Made by a program: the position numbers and the translations under genes. This document shows, piece by piece, positions 1-8,420 of a stretch of 64,000 nucleotides of DNA (position 1 is the first letter of the stretch; every line of letters starts with the position of its first letter). The stretch is from G963675935 sp963719005. GTDB taxonomy: Bacteria; Planctomycetota; Planctomycetia; Pirellulales; Thermoguttaceae. Under the pieces are notes generated by a model. That model was not told where the DNA came from, searched no databases, and saw only the letters and a program-made list of their open reading frames with translations. Where the stretch lies: assembly GCA_963719005.1 (NCBI GenBank), contig CAVRAR010000008.1, positions 1-64,000 on the forward strand, given 5' to 3'.

Positions 1-7
1 TCAGCGT

Positions 8-1571
8 GAAATGGAAACTTCGATTGGCTTGCTAGGATCGTCCGGGTGTTGAAGTTGGTTGGTAGTGCTTGGATTTTTCGCTTTGGTGTTGTAAGCGAGG
101 GAGGTGGGCGGCAGCAGAACCACCGCCCGGACCTCGCTCACAACCCCTGGGGCGGCGCTCGGGTCGGTTCCCACCGGAGCCCTATCCTCCGCCCAGGTCG
201 TCTCTCATCGTAACGTCCTTCTTTCGATCAGGCAACCGTCCGCAAACGGGCCGCCTCTCGCTGCTCCTTTCTACGCTCGCGGGCCTCCGTCAGTTTGCGA
301 TCGCGGGCTGCGAAGATCTCCGCCTCACGGCCCGCCAATTTGTCCGCCGGCGCCACATAGCCAATCGCGCTGTGCAATCGCACCTCGTTGTAGTGCTCCA
401 CGTAACGAGCCACAATGCGGATGGCATCCTCCAGCGAGATCGGCGTGCCCGGCCGCAGGCACTCGCCCTTGATGCTCCCGTGAAATCGCTCCAGTTTGCC
501 GTTGCTCTGCGGATAGTACGGGCTGGTGCGCACGTGCGTCATCCCGCAGATGCGAATGAACTCTTTGAAGTCCTTCGCCAAAAACTGCGACCCATTGTCG
601 CTGATGATCCGCGGCGTCTCCTTGGGGAACTTCTCCCGCGCGCGTTGCAGGATCGTCAGTTCATCTTGCTCGGTCATCGAGCGGCGAATCTCCCAATGCA
701 CGGTGTAGCGGCTGTAGCCGTCGAGGATCGTCGTCAGGTAGTAAAACGTGCCGTGGATGTTGAGGTAGCTGATGTCGATATGCCAGTGTTCATGGGGTTT
801 TTGCGGCTGTTGGAAGCCCGTGCCTTTCTTCGACGGCTTGTTCGTCGAGCGCCCGATGCGGCCCGCCGCCTTCAATACGCGATAGACGCTGCTGGGACTG
901 ACGGCCACCACGTCGCGGTCGAGCATCATGAACGCCAAACGCCGGTAGCCTTCCAGTGGATACTCGAAGGAGAAGCGGATGATGGCCTGCTTCTCCCAAT
1001 CTTCGAGCCACCAGTCGCGCGGCACCCAGCCGTTGTGTTCGTTCCGCTTGCCGTAGCGATCCTTCCAGTCGTGGAACTTGCTCTGGCCAATGCCCAGCCA
1101 AGCCACGAACTTTCTGGCGGGAATCTCCGTGCGCTCGTTCCAACGGCGCACGTAATCGACCACTTCATCGCGAGTGTCGTGGGGAACCCAACGTCCGTTT
1201 AGAGTTCCCCATTCTCTTTTTGCGCGGACGTTCTCCTCCATCAGTTCGGAGATGACCTCGTTCTTCTGAACGAGCTTGGCCCGCAGTCGGGCGACTTCCT
1301 CCTCCTGGGCGGAAAGCCTCCTGGCCTCGCGTTTGGCGACCGGGTGAAAGGCGGCCGGCGCGTTGTCGAACAGGATTTTCTGCCAGGCGTAGATTTGGTT
1401 CGGCTTGATGCCGTACTCGTCGCAGAGGTCCGAGATGGGCACTTTATCGACCAGATACCTCTTGAGAATGGCAGCCTTCTGGTCCGTGCCGAAATGTCGT
1501 CGTTGTCCACTCATGAAATTCTCCTCGTCTGGGGGAAGATTCTAACCCAGGCGACCGAGAATTTCCATTTC
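8..1571 (-). mobile_element. IS3-family insertion sequence
   Basis: The element is bounded by a short imperfect inverted repeat. GAAATGGAAA at 8-17 is matched by the reverse complement of 1562-1571, and the next few bases are similar but shifted (cttc against ttctc). It encloses one transposase on the minus strand. No target duplication could be established because the left end lies at the window edge, so the exact ends are approximate. Confidence 0.6.
228..1514 (-). CDS. IS3-family transposase (single-ORF, DDE integrase core)
   Basis: This 428-aa protein catalyses transposition of its element. Residues 1-60 form a transposase_8-like helix-turn-helix (DQKAAILKRYLVDKVPISDL), followed by a short coiled region at about 70-100. 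The rve catalytic core holds the acidic triad D247 (HIDISYLNIH), D306 (IISDNGSQF) and E342 (NGKLERFHG). The D306-E342 spacing of 35 residues is the DD35E pattern of the IS3 group. Most IS3 elements make this protein from two frames by ribosomal frameshifting; here the OrfA-like and OrfB-like parts are already one open frame. The element looks intact and may be active. Confidence 0.9.
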   Translation of the reverse strand: MSGQRRHFGTDQKAAILKRYLVDKVPISDLCDEYGIKPNQIYAWQKILFDNAPAAFHPVAKREARRLSAQEEEVARLRAKLVQKNEVISELMEENVRAKREWGTLNGRWVPHDTRDEVVDYVRRWNERTEIPARKFVAWLGIGQSKFHDWKDRYGKRNEHNGWVPRDWWLEDWEKQAIIRFSFEYPLEGYRRLAFMMLDRDVVAVSPSSVYRVLKAAGRIGRSTNKPSKKGTGFQQPQKPHEHWHIDISYLNIHGTFYYLTTILDGYSRYTVHWEIRRSMTEQDELTILQRAREKFPKETPRIISDNGSQFLAKDFKEFIRICGMTHVRTSPYYPQSNGKLERFHGSIKGECLRPGTPISLEDAIRIVARYVEHYNEVRLHSAIGYVAPADKLAGREAEIFAARDRKLTEARERRKEQREAARLRTVA

Positions 1572-1602
1572 CAATTGGTTCAAGACAGTCCAGCCATATC
1601 AG

Positions 1603-1648
1603 GGTGGACTTTAGTCCGCCAGAATGCGGCGGACTGAAGTCCGCCCTA
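1603..1648. repeat. Palindromic repeat (GGACTTTAGTCCGCC type)
   Basis: GTGGACTTTAGTCCGCC is followed by a short spacer and by its near-complement GGCGGACTGAAGTCCGCCC. It abuts the aldolase leftover at 1650, and its last bases form the first readable codon of that fragment, so it may have inserted into the gene. It is one of many palindrome families in this window. Confidence 0.7.
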
Positions 1649-1649
1649 C

Positions 1650-1790
1650 GATGTGGAATGGGGCCCGTTCGTGCAGTACAACATCACCGGCCAGTTGAAC
1701 GAGCATCCGCGCGACGCGATGGCCGCCCGCGCCGGCGAACAGCGCGACAATTACGTCGATTTCCACGACCGGCTCACCGGCGACGTATAG
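1650..1790 (+). pseudogene. 3' remnant of an HMGL-like aldolase gene (copy 1)
   Basis: Forty-six codons plus a stop read YDVEWGPFVQYNITGQL, then NEHPRDAM and DNYVDFHDRLTGD. This resembles the C-terminus of HMGL-like aldolase-domain proteins (4-hydroxy-2-oxovalerate aldolase type), where a TGxLNxHPRxAM stretch and a terminal YVxFYDxL are usual. Everything upstream is missing and replaced by a palindromic repeat and the IS element. A second, more diverged copy of the same tail lies at 6392-6463. The family call is from memory of the motif and is moderately sure. Confidence 0.5.
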
Positions 1791-1830
1791 AAAAGGGTCC
1801 GCAGTTGCCGTCGCTCCCGCAGTGCCGCAA

Positions 1831-4800
1831 TCATTGCGGCGGAAAGCGGGATATTGCTCCACCCGCTTGATCCGCCGGCTGCAAGGGAATCTCGACGAGC
1901 ACCACGCCATATCGTGGCAGTGGCACACGGAATCGGCCGTCTTTCGCCTCCAATCGATCGGTGTGCCGCTGTAGCGGCACGTCGGGAGCGAGGTTCTTCG
2001 CCGTCAGGGAGGTCAACGCAGCGTCGCTGATTTGCCGGGTGTTGGGCAAAGCCAATTGCACGGTCGTCTCTTGCTCTCCGCGGATGTTGACGAGAGTAAC
2101 GCGGGCATTTCGGCCATCGGCACTTAGGGACGCAAAGCCGTCGATTCCCAAACCGCGCGGTATATCGAGCCGCAGCCGTCGTCCCGCCTGATGAATGCGA
2201 AATAGAGCAAATACCTGACCGACGGGCGTCAGCTCGGCCGAGAAGGGCTGCACGCGGATCGCCCCTTCCTGCACCGGTTGAAAGTAGGCGGCGAAGACCA
2301 TGTCCAGGTTGTCCGCCTCCCGGCAAAACATGTTGAGCATCGTCGCGGCAAAACAGGCGTCAATCGGGCCGACGTGCCACTCATTATGTGAGGGATCAAC
2401 GAACCAATTGTGCCATACGTTCCACTCGTCGAAGACGGTTCTTATCTTGCATCCGCGCGGGGCAGCCTCTCGCTCGGTGCGCTGTGCCGTTTGAAGCATG
2501 CTCAACAGATCGCCCTTCGGAAAGTGCGGAAGACCCGCGAAGTCGGCACTTGCCGGGTGCGGCGCGTGAGCGTTGCCTTCCGGTGCATAGTTGTGCTCGG
2601 AGAGAAGATCGAATGAGCTGCCGGCTTGGGCAATGAGGGTACGATCCCATTCCGGCGAAAGCCCCGATGCGATGAGAAGGACCGAAGGATCGACTTTCCT
2701 GATCGCCGAGGCATATTGCGGCAGGCGCCGCGCATAGGTCGCGGCATCGGAATGCGCGGCGCCCATCCAATCTCCCCAAATCTCGTTGCCGACGAACCAG
2801 TACTTCACGTGGTACGGCCTCGGGTGTCCGCGGTTGGCACGGACTTCTCCCCAGGTCGTGCGACGAGAACCGTTGCAATACTCGACCCAAGCCGCGGCGG
2901 CCTCCGGCGTGCATATTTTGGGGTCGATGTTGAGCGTTAGCGCCGGCTCCGCGTCCAGTTCGCGGCATAGGGCAAGAAACTCGTCGATGCCGATTTCGTG
3001 GAAATCCCAGTTGTCGCTGAAAGGCTGTGTTTCTGCGCAGTTGATCTTGATCGCTGGGCGCTGCTCGACCGGCAGAAGTCCGTCCTGCCAACGGTAATCT
3101 CGCGTGAAATTTCCGCCCGGCCAGCGGAGGAGCCGCACGCCCATCTGCTTGAGCAACGTGACCACGTCGCGCCGCATACCGTGAAAGTTATCCCTTGGCA
3201 GCAGTGAAGCGGCCCCCAGCGAAAGCACGCCCGGCCCGTCGAGTGTGATTGCCAGCCGCGCATTCGCATCGGTTTGCGGCGACTTGAAGTTGACCGTCTT
3301 CGCCTGCCATCGCCCGGGCGCGACGCTGCATGTCGTTTCGGCATAGGTCTCCTTCCCGTCCGCATCACTCAGCCGCAGCGCCACCCGCTGCCGGCGGTTT
3401 ACTTTGAGCCAAACCCGGAGGCGGCACTCCCTGTCTTGTTGGAGTGGGATGCCAGATTGGGCGATCCCACCGTTATCGGCCTCGACGATGATGCGTTGCG
3501 AAGGTGTGCCAGCCAGCGGCGGGCCGTCGAGCGCGAACCGCACCCCCGGGCCGTCGAGGGAACGCCAGTGGGCGGCCACTCCATTCGCACCGGGCGTGTC
3601 GGCGAACTTGCGATTGGCTATCAGCTCCGCGCTAAGACCCTGCCACACGGCCCGCCGCGTGTGCTCCAAGTTGTGCCCGAAAAGAAGCGGCGAGACCCGC
3701 CCACCGACGTCTTGGACATCGAGGGTGATGGTCGAATTGTGCGCGAGCGATTCCACGGTCCCGCGCTTCGGCGGATGGGAAAGGAACTCGTCATCGCGGA
3801 CGCGGCAAACGTCTTTGGCCGATAGCACGCCTTGGAACAAGTAGACCTCATCGATGCGGCCGAGGAAGGGGTTGACGGACCGGCCGTCGTACTGACCGCG
3901 TCCGATCACCGTGTTGCCCGGCGCCGCCCATTCAAATGCCCCGCCGGCGGCGTCATAGGTTTGCTCGTCCGCCAACTCGCCGTCGATGTGGAGCCGACAC
4001 GTCTTCCGCTCGACGTCTTGAACGGCAGCGAGGTGAATCCAGCGGTTTGCTTCAGGCCGGCCGTTCCCGTGAATGCCGAGCGTGGCTTCTCCCGCGGTGG
4101 TTTTCCACTTTGCCAAGCAGAGGGAGTCGGGGGCAGACCCGCCGCCCGGGCGGCAATACTGAAGATAGAACCCGCTGTGGCGATCGCTGTCCTGACTGAC
4201 CGCCGTGCGGAAATCGGCGGCGAAGCCATCGGACAACCAGACCCACGCGGCCACGGACCAACTCTTGGTAGTATCGAGGATTGAGCAGCCGGTATCGATC
4301 CAATCGCCGGCCCGGCGGAACTCGGCGGCGCGGCCGTACTTCCCCGAAGTGGCAAGATGCGCGTCGCCCCGAAACGTGGCGCGAGGTCCGCCCACGACGT
4401 CGGCGGTCGTGCCGTCGCGGTCGTCTTCAAAGGGATAGTACGCCAGCAGTTTTGGCGATCCGCCCGGTTTCGCAGCGTTCGAAGCGAGATGGGGCCGGCT
4501 GCCGGCGCGGTGAGGCGCGGGGCCCATGACGATCAACGGATCGCCGATCATGACCTGCGGGTAGAACCAGTCGAACCACTCGGCGGGCCCTCCTTCCAGC
4601 GTCATGCGCTGCCGCGCCCAGTCCACGAACGCGATGCCCGCCGGCTTGCCGTCGGCAAGCGCTCGATAGAGAAACTCTTCGTGCTGGTTTCCGCCCGACG
4701 TTTTGCTGGCCCCGCGCACGAAGAGGCAGCGGCCCTTGCCGCGATCTGCGAAGAGGTGGGCTCCGCCGATGTAGCCCGGTAAATCATAGCCGTCCGGATG

Positions 4801-6255
4801 CTCTGCCGAGACGCGAATGCTGCGAAGCGGCGAGCAGGTCTCCAGGTCCACAAATAACGGCTGGACAGGGATGTTCTTCAGTTGCCAAAAGCCGAGGCCG
4901 AGGCCGATTCCCTCCTCCCAGCCGTGCCCGCAGTAGACCGACACCGGATTCGCCGGATTGGCGAGATCCTTCAGATACTGCTCGCCATTCCGCGGATTGA
5001 CCCTGACCTGAATGTCGCCTGCGGCGAACAACTCCGCGACGCGATCGACCACCACCGGGTCGGGCGCGACGGAGCCGCCTCCGAAGCTGAGCACCGCCTT
5101 CTTTCCCAGCGGCAAGGAACCCGCCCAGTAGGCGTGATCTTTGTCAAAAAACTCCGTCAGCAGTTGCACTTTGTCTCCGAAGAAGCTGCTGGTGTGCGTC
5201 TCGATTCTCGAAACAAAGACGTGGGGCGCCATGAGATCGACTTGCGCGCCGCCGCGGCCGTCGGTGACTCGATCAAAGACGCCGTTGCCGGCGAAGGGGC
5301 GCGTTCCCTTCGCTTCGCGGTTGACGCGGAGATCTATGGTGCTGTAGTAATCGGCCGTCAAATCGGAGAAGGCGCTGGCGGGGACGATGGAGGAGTTCTT
5401 GCTGCCCGGCGGAGTCCATTTCAAGTGGACTTCCGCGCCGCCGAAGTCTTCAAAATAGTCCAAGACGATCGGCACCGGCACTCTCGCCTCGAGCGTCATG
5501 GTTCCGGAGTAGTCCTTACCCCAATCGTCCACCCACGCGTCAATTACCGGGACGTCCTTGATGGTGAGCCGGCGTCCATTGTCGGAACTGATCGTGAAGG
5601 TGTAGGTGCCGCTTCGCGGAGGCTTGAGCATCCCCCGATACCGCGCGGAGAACCGATCGACCGGAACGACGCTGGGATCGGGCGACGACAGGCCCCAATT
5701 GAAATCGATGTTGCGCACGGATTCGGTCTTCACAATTCCGCGCCAGGGCCTTCCTTCGTCAAGCCAGCCGGGATCTTCCCAGTTGCCCCCGTGCAGGGTT
5801 TTGGTGTTCTGGTTCATGAAATACATGTCGCAGAGGAAGATATCCCGCCACACACTCGCGTCGAAGACTTCGCCGTAGGCTTTCGGAACCTTGCCGACGA
5901 GCACGGCGCCGGCGAGCCCCGACGGCATCTCCCGCCGCATCAGACCTTTGAGATAGCGTGGGGAGTCGGATTCCAGCGAGATCACTTTCACTCCAGTGCC
6001 GTAGGCTCTCCAAATATCTTCCGCGTAGCGTTCCAGTCTCTGCCGCACCTCCGCGTTTTCGGCAAGGCGGCGCTCCGCCACGACGAGGATCTTCCTCATT
6101 CCGAAAGCCGGCTTCCGCGCCGGCAACAGCGTCTTCAACGTCCAATGCTGGTCGCGGCCCGAATTGTCGGCTTGGCTGACGCGAGCCGATAGGCCCAGGA
6201 CAAATGGAGCCAGCACAACGGCCCCAAGCGCCGTTTGTCGCAGTGCAGCAAACAT
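1831..6255 (-). CDS. Secreted C25-like peptidase / PA14 / LamG / GH51 arabinofuranosidase fusion
   Basis: A 1,474-aa exported protein. Residues 1-29 are a signal peptide. Residues about 50-580 look like a gingipain-type (C25, caspase-fold) peptidase with a candidate His444 (CGHGW) and Cys474 (DLETCSP) dyad and the usual closing GDPLIV. A PA14 domain is inserted at about 180-290 (GTYTFTISSDNGRRL). A LamG/concanavalin-like domain spans about 600-790 (AYYPFEDD). From about 855 to the end is a GH51 alpha-L-arabinofuranosidase: FGHNLEHTRR, acid/base E1158 in VGNEIWG, nucleophile E1277 in FDEWNVWH. GH51 enzymes release arabinose from arabinan or arabinoxylan. Joining it to a peptidase is unusual and suggests a glycoprotein target (inference). 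No frame break is seen. A GH127 beta-L-arabinofuranosidase lies at 58.7-60.9 kb. Confidence 0.85.
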   Translation of the reverse strand: MFAALRQTALGAVVLAPFVLGLSARVSQADNSGRDQHWTLKTLLPARKPAFGMRKILVVAERRLAENAEVRQRLERYAEDIWRAYGTGVKVISLESDSPRYLKGLMRREMPSGLAGAVLVGKVPKAYGEVFDASVWRDIFLCDMYFMNQNTKTLHGGNWEDPGWLDEGRPWRGIVKTESVRNIDFNWGLSSPDPSVVPVDRFSARYRGMLKPPRSGTYTFTISSDNGRRLTIKDVPVIDAWVDDWGKDYSGTMTLEARVPVPIVLDYFEDFGGAEVHLKWTPPGSKNSSIVPASAFSDLTADYYSTIDLRVNREAKGTRPFAGNGVFDRVTDGRGGAQVDLMAPHVFVSRIETHTSSFFGDKVQLLTEFFDKDHAYWAGSLPLGKKAVLSFGGGSVAPDPVVVDRVAELFAAGDIQVRVNPRNGEQYLKDLANPANPVSVYCGHGWEEGIGLGLGFWQLKNIPVQPLFVDLETCSPLRSIRVSAEHPDGYDLPGYIGGAHLFADRGKGRCLFVRGASKTSGGNQHEEFLYRALADGKPAGIAFVDWARQRMTLEGGPAEWFDWFYPQVMIGDPLIVMGPAPHRAGSRPHLASNAAKPGGSPKLLAYYPFEDDRDGTTADVVGGPRATFRGDAHLATSGKYGRAAEFRRAGDWIDTGCSILDTTKSWSVAAWVWLSDGFAADFRTAVSQDSDRHSGFYLQYCRPGGGSAPDSLCLAKWKTTAGEATLGIHGNGRPEANRWIHLAAVQDVERKTCRLHIDGELADEQTYDAAGGAFEWAAPGNTVIGRGQYDGRSVNPFLGRIDEVYLFQGVLSAKDVCRVRDDEFLSHPPKRGTVESLAHNSTITLDVQDVGGRVSPLLFGHNLEHTRRAVWQGLSAELIANRKFADTPGANGVAAHWRSLDGPGVRFALDGPPLAGTPSQRIIVEADNGGIAQSGIPLQQDRECRLRVWLKVNRRQRVALRLSDADGKETYAETTCSVAPGRWQAKTVNFKSPQTDANARLAITLDGPGVLSLGAASLLPRDNFHGMRRDVVTLLKQMGVRLLRWPGGNFTRDYRWQDGLLPVEQRPAIKINCAETQPFSDNWDFHEIGIDEFLALCRELDAEPALTLNIDPKICTPEAAAAWVEYCNGSRRTTWGEVRANRGHPRPYHVKYWFVGNEIWGDWMGAAHSDAATYARRLPQYASAIRKVDPSVLLIASGLSPEWDRTLIAQAGSSFDLLSEHNYAPEGNAHAPHPASADFAGLPHFPKGDLLSMLQTAQRTEREAAPRGCKIRTVFDEWNVWHNWFVDPSHNEWHVGPIDACFAATMLNMFCREADNLDMVFAAYFQPVQEGAIRVQPFSAELTPVGQVFALFRIHQAGRRLRLDIPRGLGIDGFASLSADGRNARVTLVNIRGEQETTVQLALPNTRQISDAALTSLTAKNLAPDVPLQRHTDRLEAKDGRFRVPLPRYGVVLVEIPLQPADQAGGAISRFPPQ

Positions 6256-6391
6256 CGCTCTCTCCTCTGTTTGCGTACAGCAGTTGTCGATAAACGCAGC
6301 CTGTCGATGAACGCGGGAAAAACGCGACGCCAGCTATTCTAGCCTCTCGCGGAGAGAAACGCCAATGGAAGAGGGGACGCGGCAACGGATT

Positions 6392-6463
6392 GCTGCCACT
6401 CGCGCCGGCGATCAGCGCGACGATTACGTCGATTTCTACGGTCGGCCTCCCGGCGACGTATAG
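6392..6463 (+). pseudogene. 3' remnant of an HMGL-like aldolase gene (copy 2)
   Basis: The last 23 codons and stop match copy 1 at 1722-1790: RAGDQRDDYVDFYGRPPGDV against RAGEQRDNYVDFHDRLTGDV. The bases after the stop are also similar in both copies. Nothing upstream is recognisable. The two remnants bracket the peptidase/GH51 gene. Confidence 0.5.
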
Positions 6464-6508
6464 GCAGGGCCCGTTTTGGCCGTCGTGCGCCGCTCGCGAG
6501 AACGACGA

Positions 6509-6537
6509 TTGACGCCGCCCGTCTGCGGTCGTACAAT
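6509..6537 (+). promoter_or_regulatory. Sigma-70-type promoter of the toxin-antitoxin operon
   Basis: TTGACG at 6509-6514 and TACAAT at 6532-6537 are separated by 17 bases. The antitoxin start codon is 41 bases downstream of the -10 box, with a GGAGA ribosome binding site at 6566-6570. The spacing and near-consensus boxes make this a convincing promoter. Confidence 0.7.
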
Positions 6538-6577
6538 CACAGTTATCAACTGGCGATTCTTGCACGGAGAATTCGGC

Positions 6578-6796
6578 ATGACAGCCCTGCTTCAAGAGGC
6601 CTTTCAAAAGGCGTCGGATTTGCCGGAAGACATCCAAGAACTCGTGGCGAAAGAGCTGCTCGGCGAGATCGAGTGGGAAACACGCTGGGACGACACGCTG
6701 ACGAATTCTCAACCGCTGCTCGACAAGCTAACAGCCAAGGCGATGCGGGAGTTCAGAGAAGGGAAAACGGAAGAAAAGGGATTCGATGAACTGTGA
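6578..6796 (+). CDS. Putative type II antitoxin
   Basis: A 72-aa acidic protein beginning MTALLQEAFQKASDLPE and ending in FREGKTEEKGFDEL. The pattern of a helical N-terminus followed by a flexible, toxin-binding tail ending in GFDEL is common in small antitoxins encoded before RelE/ParE toxins. The ATG at 6578 was chosen over upstream in-frame codons because a GGAGA site lies 8 bases before it. The stop overlaps the toxin start (GTGA), which implies translational coupling. It would bind and neutralise the toxin and probably repress the operon promoter (family inference). Confidence 0.7.
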   Translation: MTALLQEAFQKASDLPEDIQELVAKELLGEIEWETRWDDTLTNSQPLLDKLTAKAMREFREGKTEEKGFDEL

Positions 6797-7062
6797 GATC
6801 CCACATCACACGTGACTTCCGCCTCTGTTTCGCCCGCCTGCCCGAGCGCATCCAGCGGCTCGCCGTGGAAAATTACAAGCTCTGGAAGCAGGATCGTCAT
6901 CACCCGAGCTTGTCATTCAAACGGGTCGGCAAGAAGTATCCAACGTATTCAATTCGCGTCGGTCTCGGATGGCGGGCATTAGGATTCAAGGAGCACGACG
7001 TGGTCGTTCGGTTCTGGATCGGTTCACATGCCGAATACGAACGCCTCATCGTCGCTCTCTGA
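6793..7062 (+). CDS. RelE/ParE-superfamily toxin
   Basis: An 89-aa basic protein starting at GTG inside the antitoxin stop codon. It contains the RelE/ParE-like pattern SFKRVGKKYPTYSIRVGLGW, then VVVRFWIGSHAEYERLI, which corresponds to the central and C-terminal strands of this small fold. Members act as mRNA interferases or gyrase poisons; the sequence alone does not decide which. It sits directly after the antitoxin in one operon. Confidence 0.75.
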   Translation: MRSHITRDFRLCFARLPERIQRLAVENYKLWKQDRHHPSLSFKRVGKKYPTYSIRVGLGWRALGFKEHDVVVRFWIGSHAEYERLIVAL

Positions 7063-7101
7063 TCCTCGTTCGTAACGACCTCTCGCGGGTTCGGTCGTTT
7101 G

Positions 7102-7989
7102 TTACCTCGCGTTGACAATGCCCGTCGCGTACCAGACGCCGTTGGCGCCGCACTTCATGTCGTAGCCGAAGAAGCGGCTGCGTGTGCAGACCGCGCTCCA
7201 ATGGCCGGAGGAGAGCCGCCAACAGCGGACGCACTCGATCGCCGCCTCGACCAGGTTCTGGCCACCCCAACTCTCGGCGCAAACTTCGCGCGGCGCGCGC
7301 ACGCCCGGCAGCCGCGAGAGAATGCGGGCGAAACGCGAGCCCCAGAAGTGATGGCCCTGCACGCGAACGTCGGCTTGATACTGCGAATGGCTTTGGGCCT
7401 CCTCCAGCAACATGGGATCCGGTTTGCCGTCGGTGCTCGCCGGATGATCGGGATGCACCCGCACCGCGTAGATCAGCGTCCGCTGCGTGAGCGTGCCCGG
7501 CGGAAGAGTCAAGATCACCGCCATCTGCTCCGGCGTGTACCAGAGCGATTCGGTGATGGGGAACTCGCTGACGACCGAGCCGCGCGGCTTGGCGTCGCCG
7601 CGATAATCGACAATGGCGACACCCGGTTTGCCGAGCATTTCGTGGAATGCCTCATGCCCGAGCAGAACAACCTGCTTGCCCTGGACCGTGATCTTGGCGT
7701 CCACCGGCAGCCGCAGGCAGACATAGTCGCGTAGTTTACCCCGCACTTGCGGATCGTCGAGCGTCTCCTTCTTGAAGCGTTCGCACGGGCTGTTGGCGCA
7801 GCGGTCGCAGAAATAGATCAGCAGCATCTTGTTCTGCTGGTCTGCCGCCGTTATCGCGTCACGATAGCTGGTCAACCAATGCACCGCGGCAGCGTCCTTG
7901 CCGCCGCCCCCTTCGGCCGCGGATAGCGGCGTCAAAGCGGCAAACAACGCCATCAAGCAGAACGATAGTATTAGACGTGCGCACACCAT
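7102..7989 (-). CDS. Secreted thioredoxin-like + CAP-like domain protein
   Basis: A 295-aa protein. The ATG at 7989 was chosen because AAGGAG lies 8 bases upstream and a good signal peptide follows (MVCARLILSFCLMALFAALT...SAA). Residues about 30-170 are a thioredoxin-like domain with FCDRCANSPCERFKK, where the usual CxxC is altered (C-D-R-C then a second C after four residues). Residues about 195-295 resemble a CAP/SCP domain: QGHHFWGSRF, VCAESW, SSGHWSAV, FGYDMKCG, NGVWYATGI. The role is unknown; both domains suggest an envelope redox or cell-wall related function. It is transcribed toward the toxin gene. Confidence 0.65.
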   Translation of the reverse strand: MVCARLILSFCLMALFAALTPLSAAEGGGGKDAAAVHWLTSYRDAITAADQQNKMLLIYFCDRCANSPCERFKKETLDDPQVRGKLRDYVCLRLPVDAKITVQGKQVVLLGHEAFHEMLGKPGVAIVDYRGDAKPRGSVVSEFPITESLWYTPEQMAVILTLPPGTLTQRTLIYAVRVHPDHPASTDGKPDPMLLEEAQSHSQYQADVRVQGHHFWGSRFARILSRLPGVRAPREVCAESWGGQNLVEAAIECVRCWRLSSGHWSAVCTRSRFFGYDMKCGANGVWYATGIVNAR

Positions 7990-8220
7990 CTCGGTTGCTC
8001 CTTCTCTTGTAGTATCAGTGAAGCTGTTGTGGCACAGCGGTTCACACCGCCATCGCCTTCGGGCGCTCGCGGCAGCGTAGACTGCGGAGACAGTGGTCCG
8101 CGTGTTGACCGCCGTGATGCCGGAGGATGCTAGAAACACCCGTCCCTGGAGGGTTTTCCGAGGTTCCGCCCTTCGGAACAAACATGGCCCTGTTTCGGGC
8201 CGCAAATCGCTAGGGGCCAA

Positions 8221-8420
8221 TCAAACCTGCCGTAGCGCTGTTGTTGTCAAAGCTCACAGTTGCTAAGCTACACAAACTCAACCGGTTGCCCCAGCTTTTC
8301 CGATTGGGCAAACCGCGTCACGAATCGTGAAGCGGCAATTATGGACGATAGGGAAGCCTGCGGTCTATAACCCGACTGGACGATTGGCGAACCCCAGAAA
8401 ACCCGTGAAGGAGCGATGCT
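8221..8420 (+). other. Leader of the secreted-protein gene; possible structured RNA
   Basis: This 200-base gap has no gene. It contains GGGCAAACC at 8308-8316, a TCACGAATCGTGA hairpin at 8318-8330, and GGACG followed by GGGAAGCC at 8343-8358. This order recalls the c-di-GMP-I (GEMM) riboswitch core, but the second half does not fit the consensus. The next gene has a clear ribosome binding site (GAAGGAGCG) before 8421. Confidence 0.2.

Noticed and set aside
69..1202. A long plus-strand open frame opposite the IS3 transposase
   Set aside because: It is the antisense shadow of a clear DDE transposase in high-GC DNA; its translation is Arg/Ala-rich without any motif.
4882..6192. A 436-codon plus-strand frame opposite the peptidase/GH51 gene
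   Set aside because: Antisense shadow; the minus strand has a signal peptide and several known domains.
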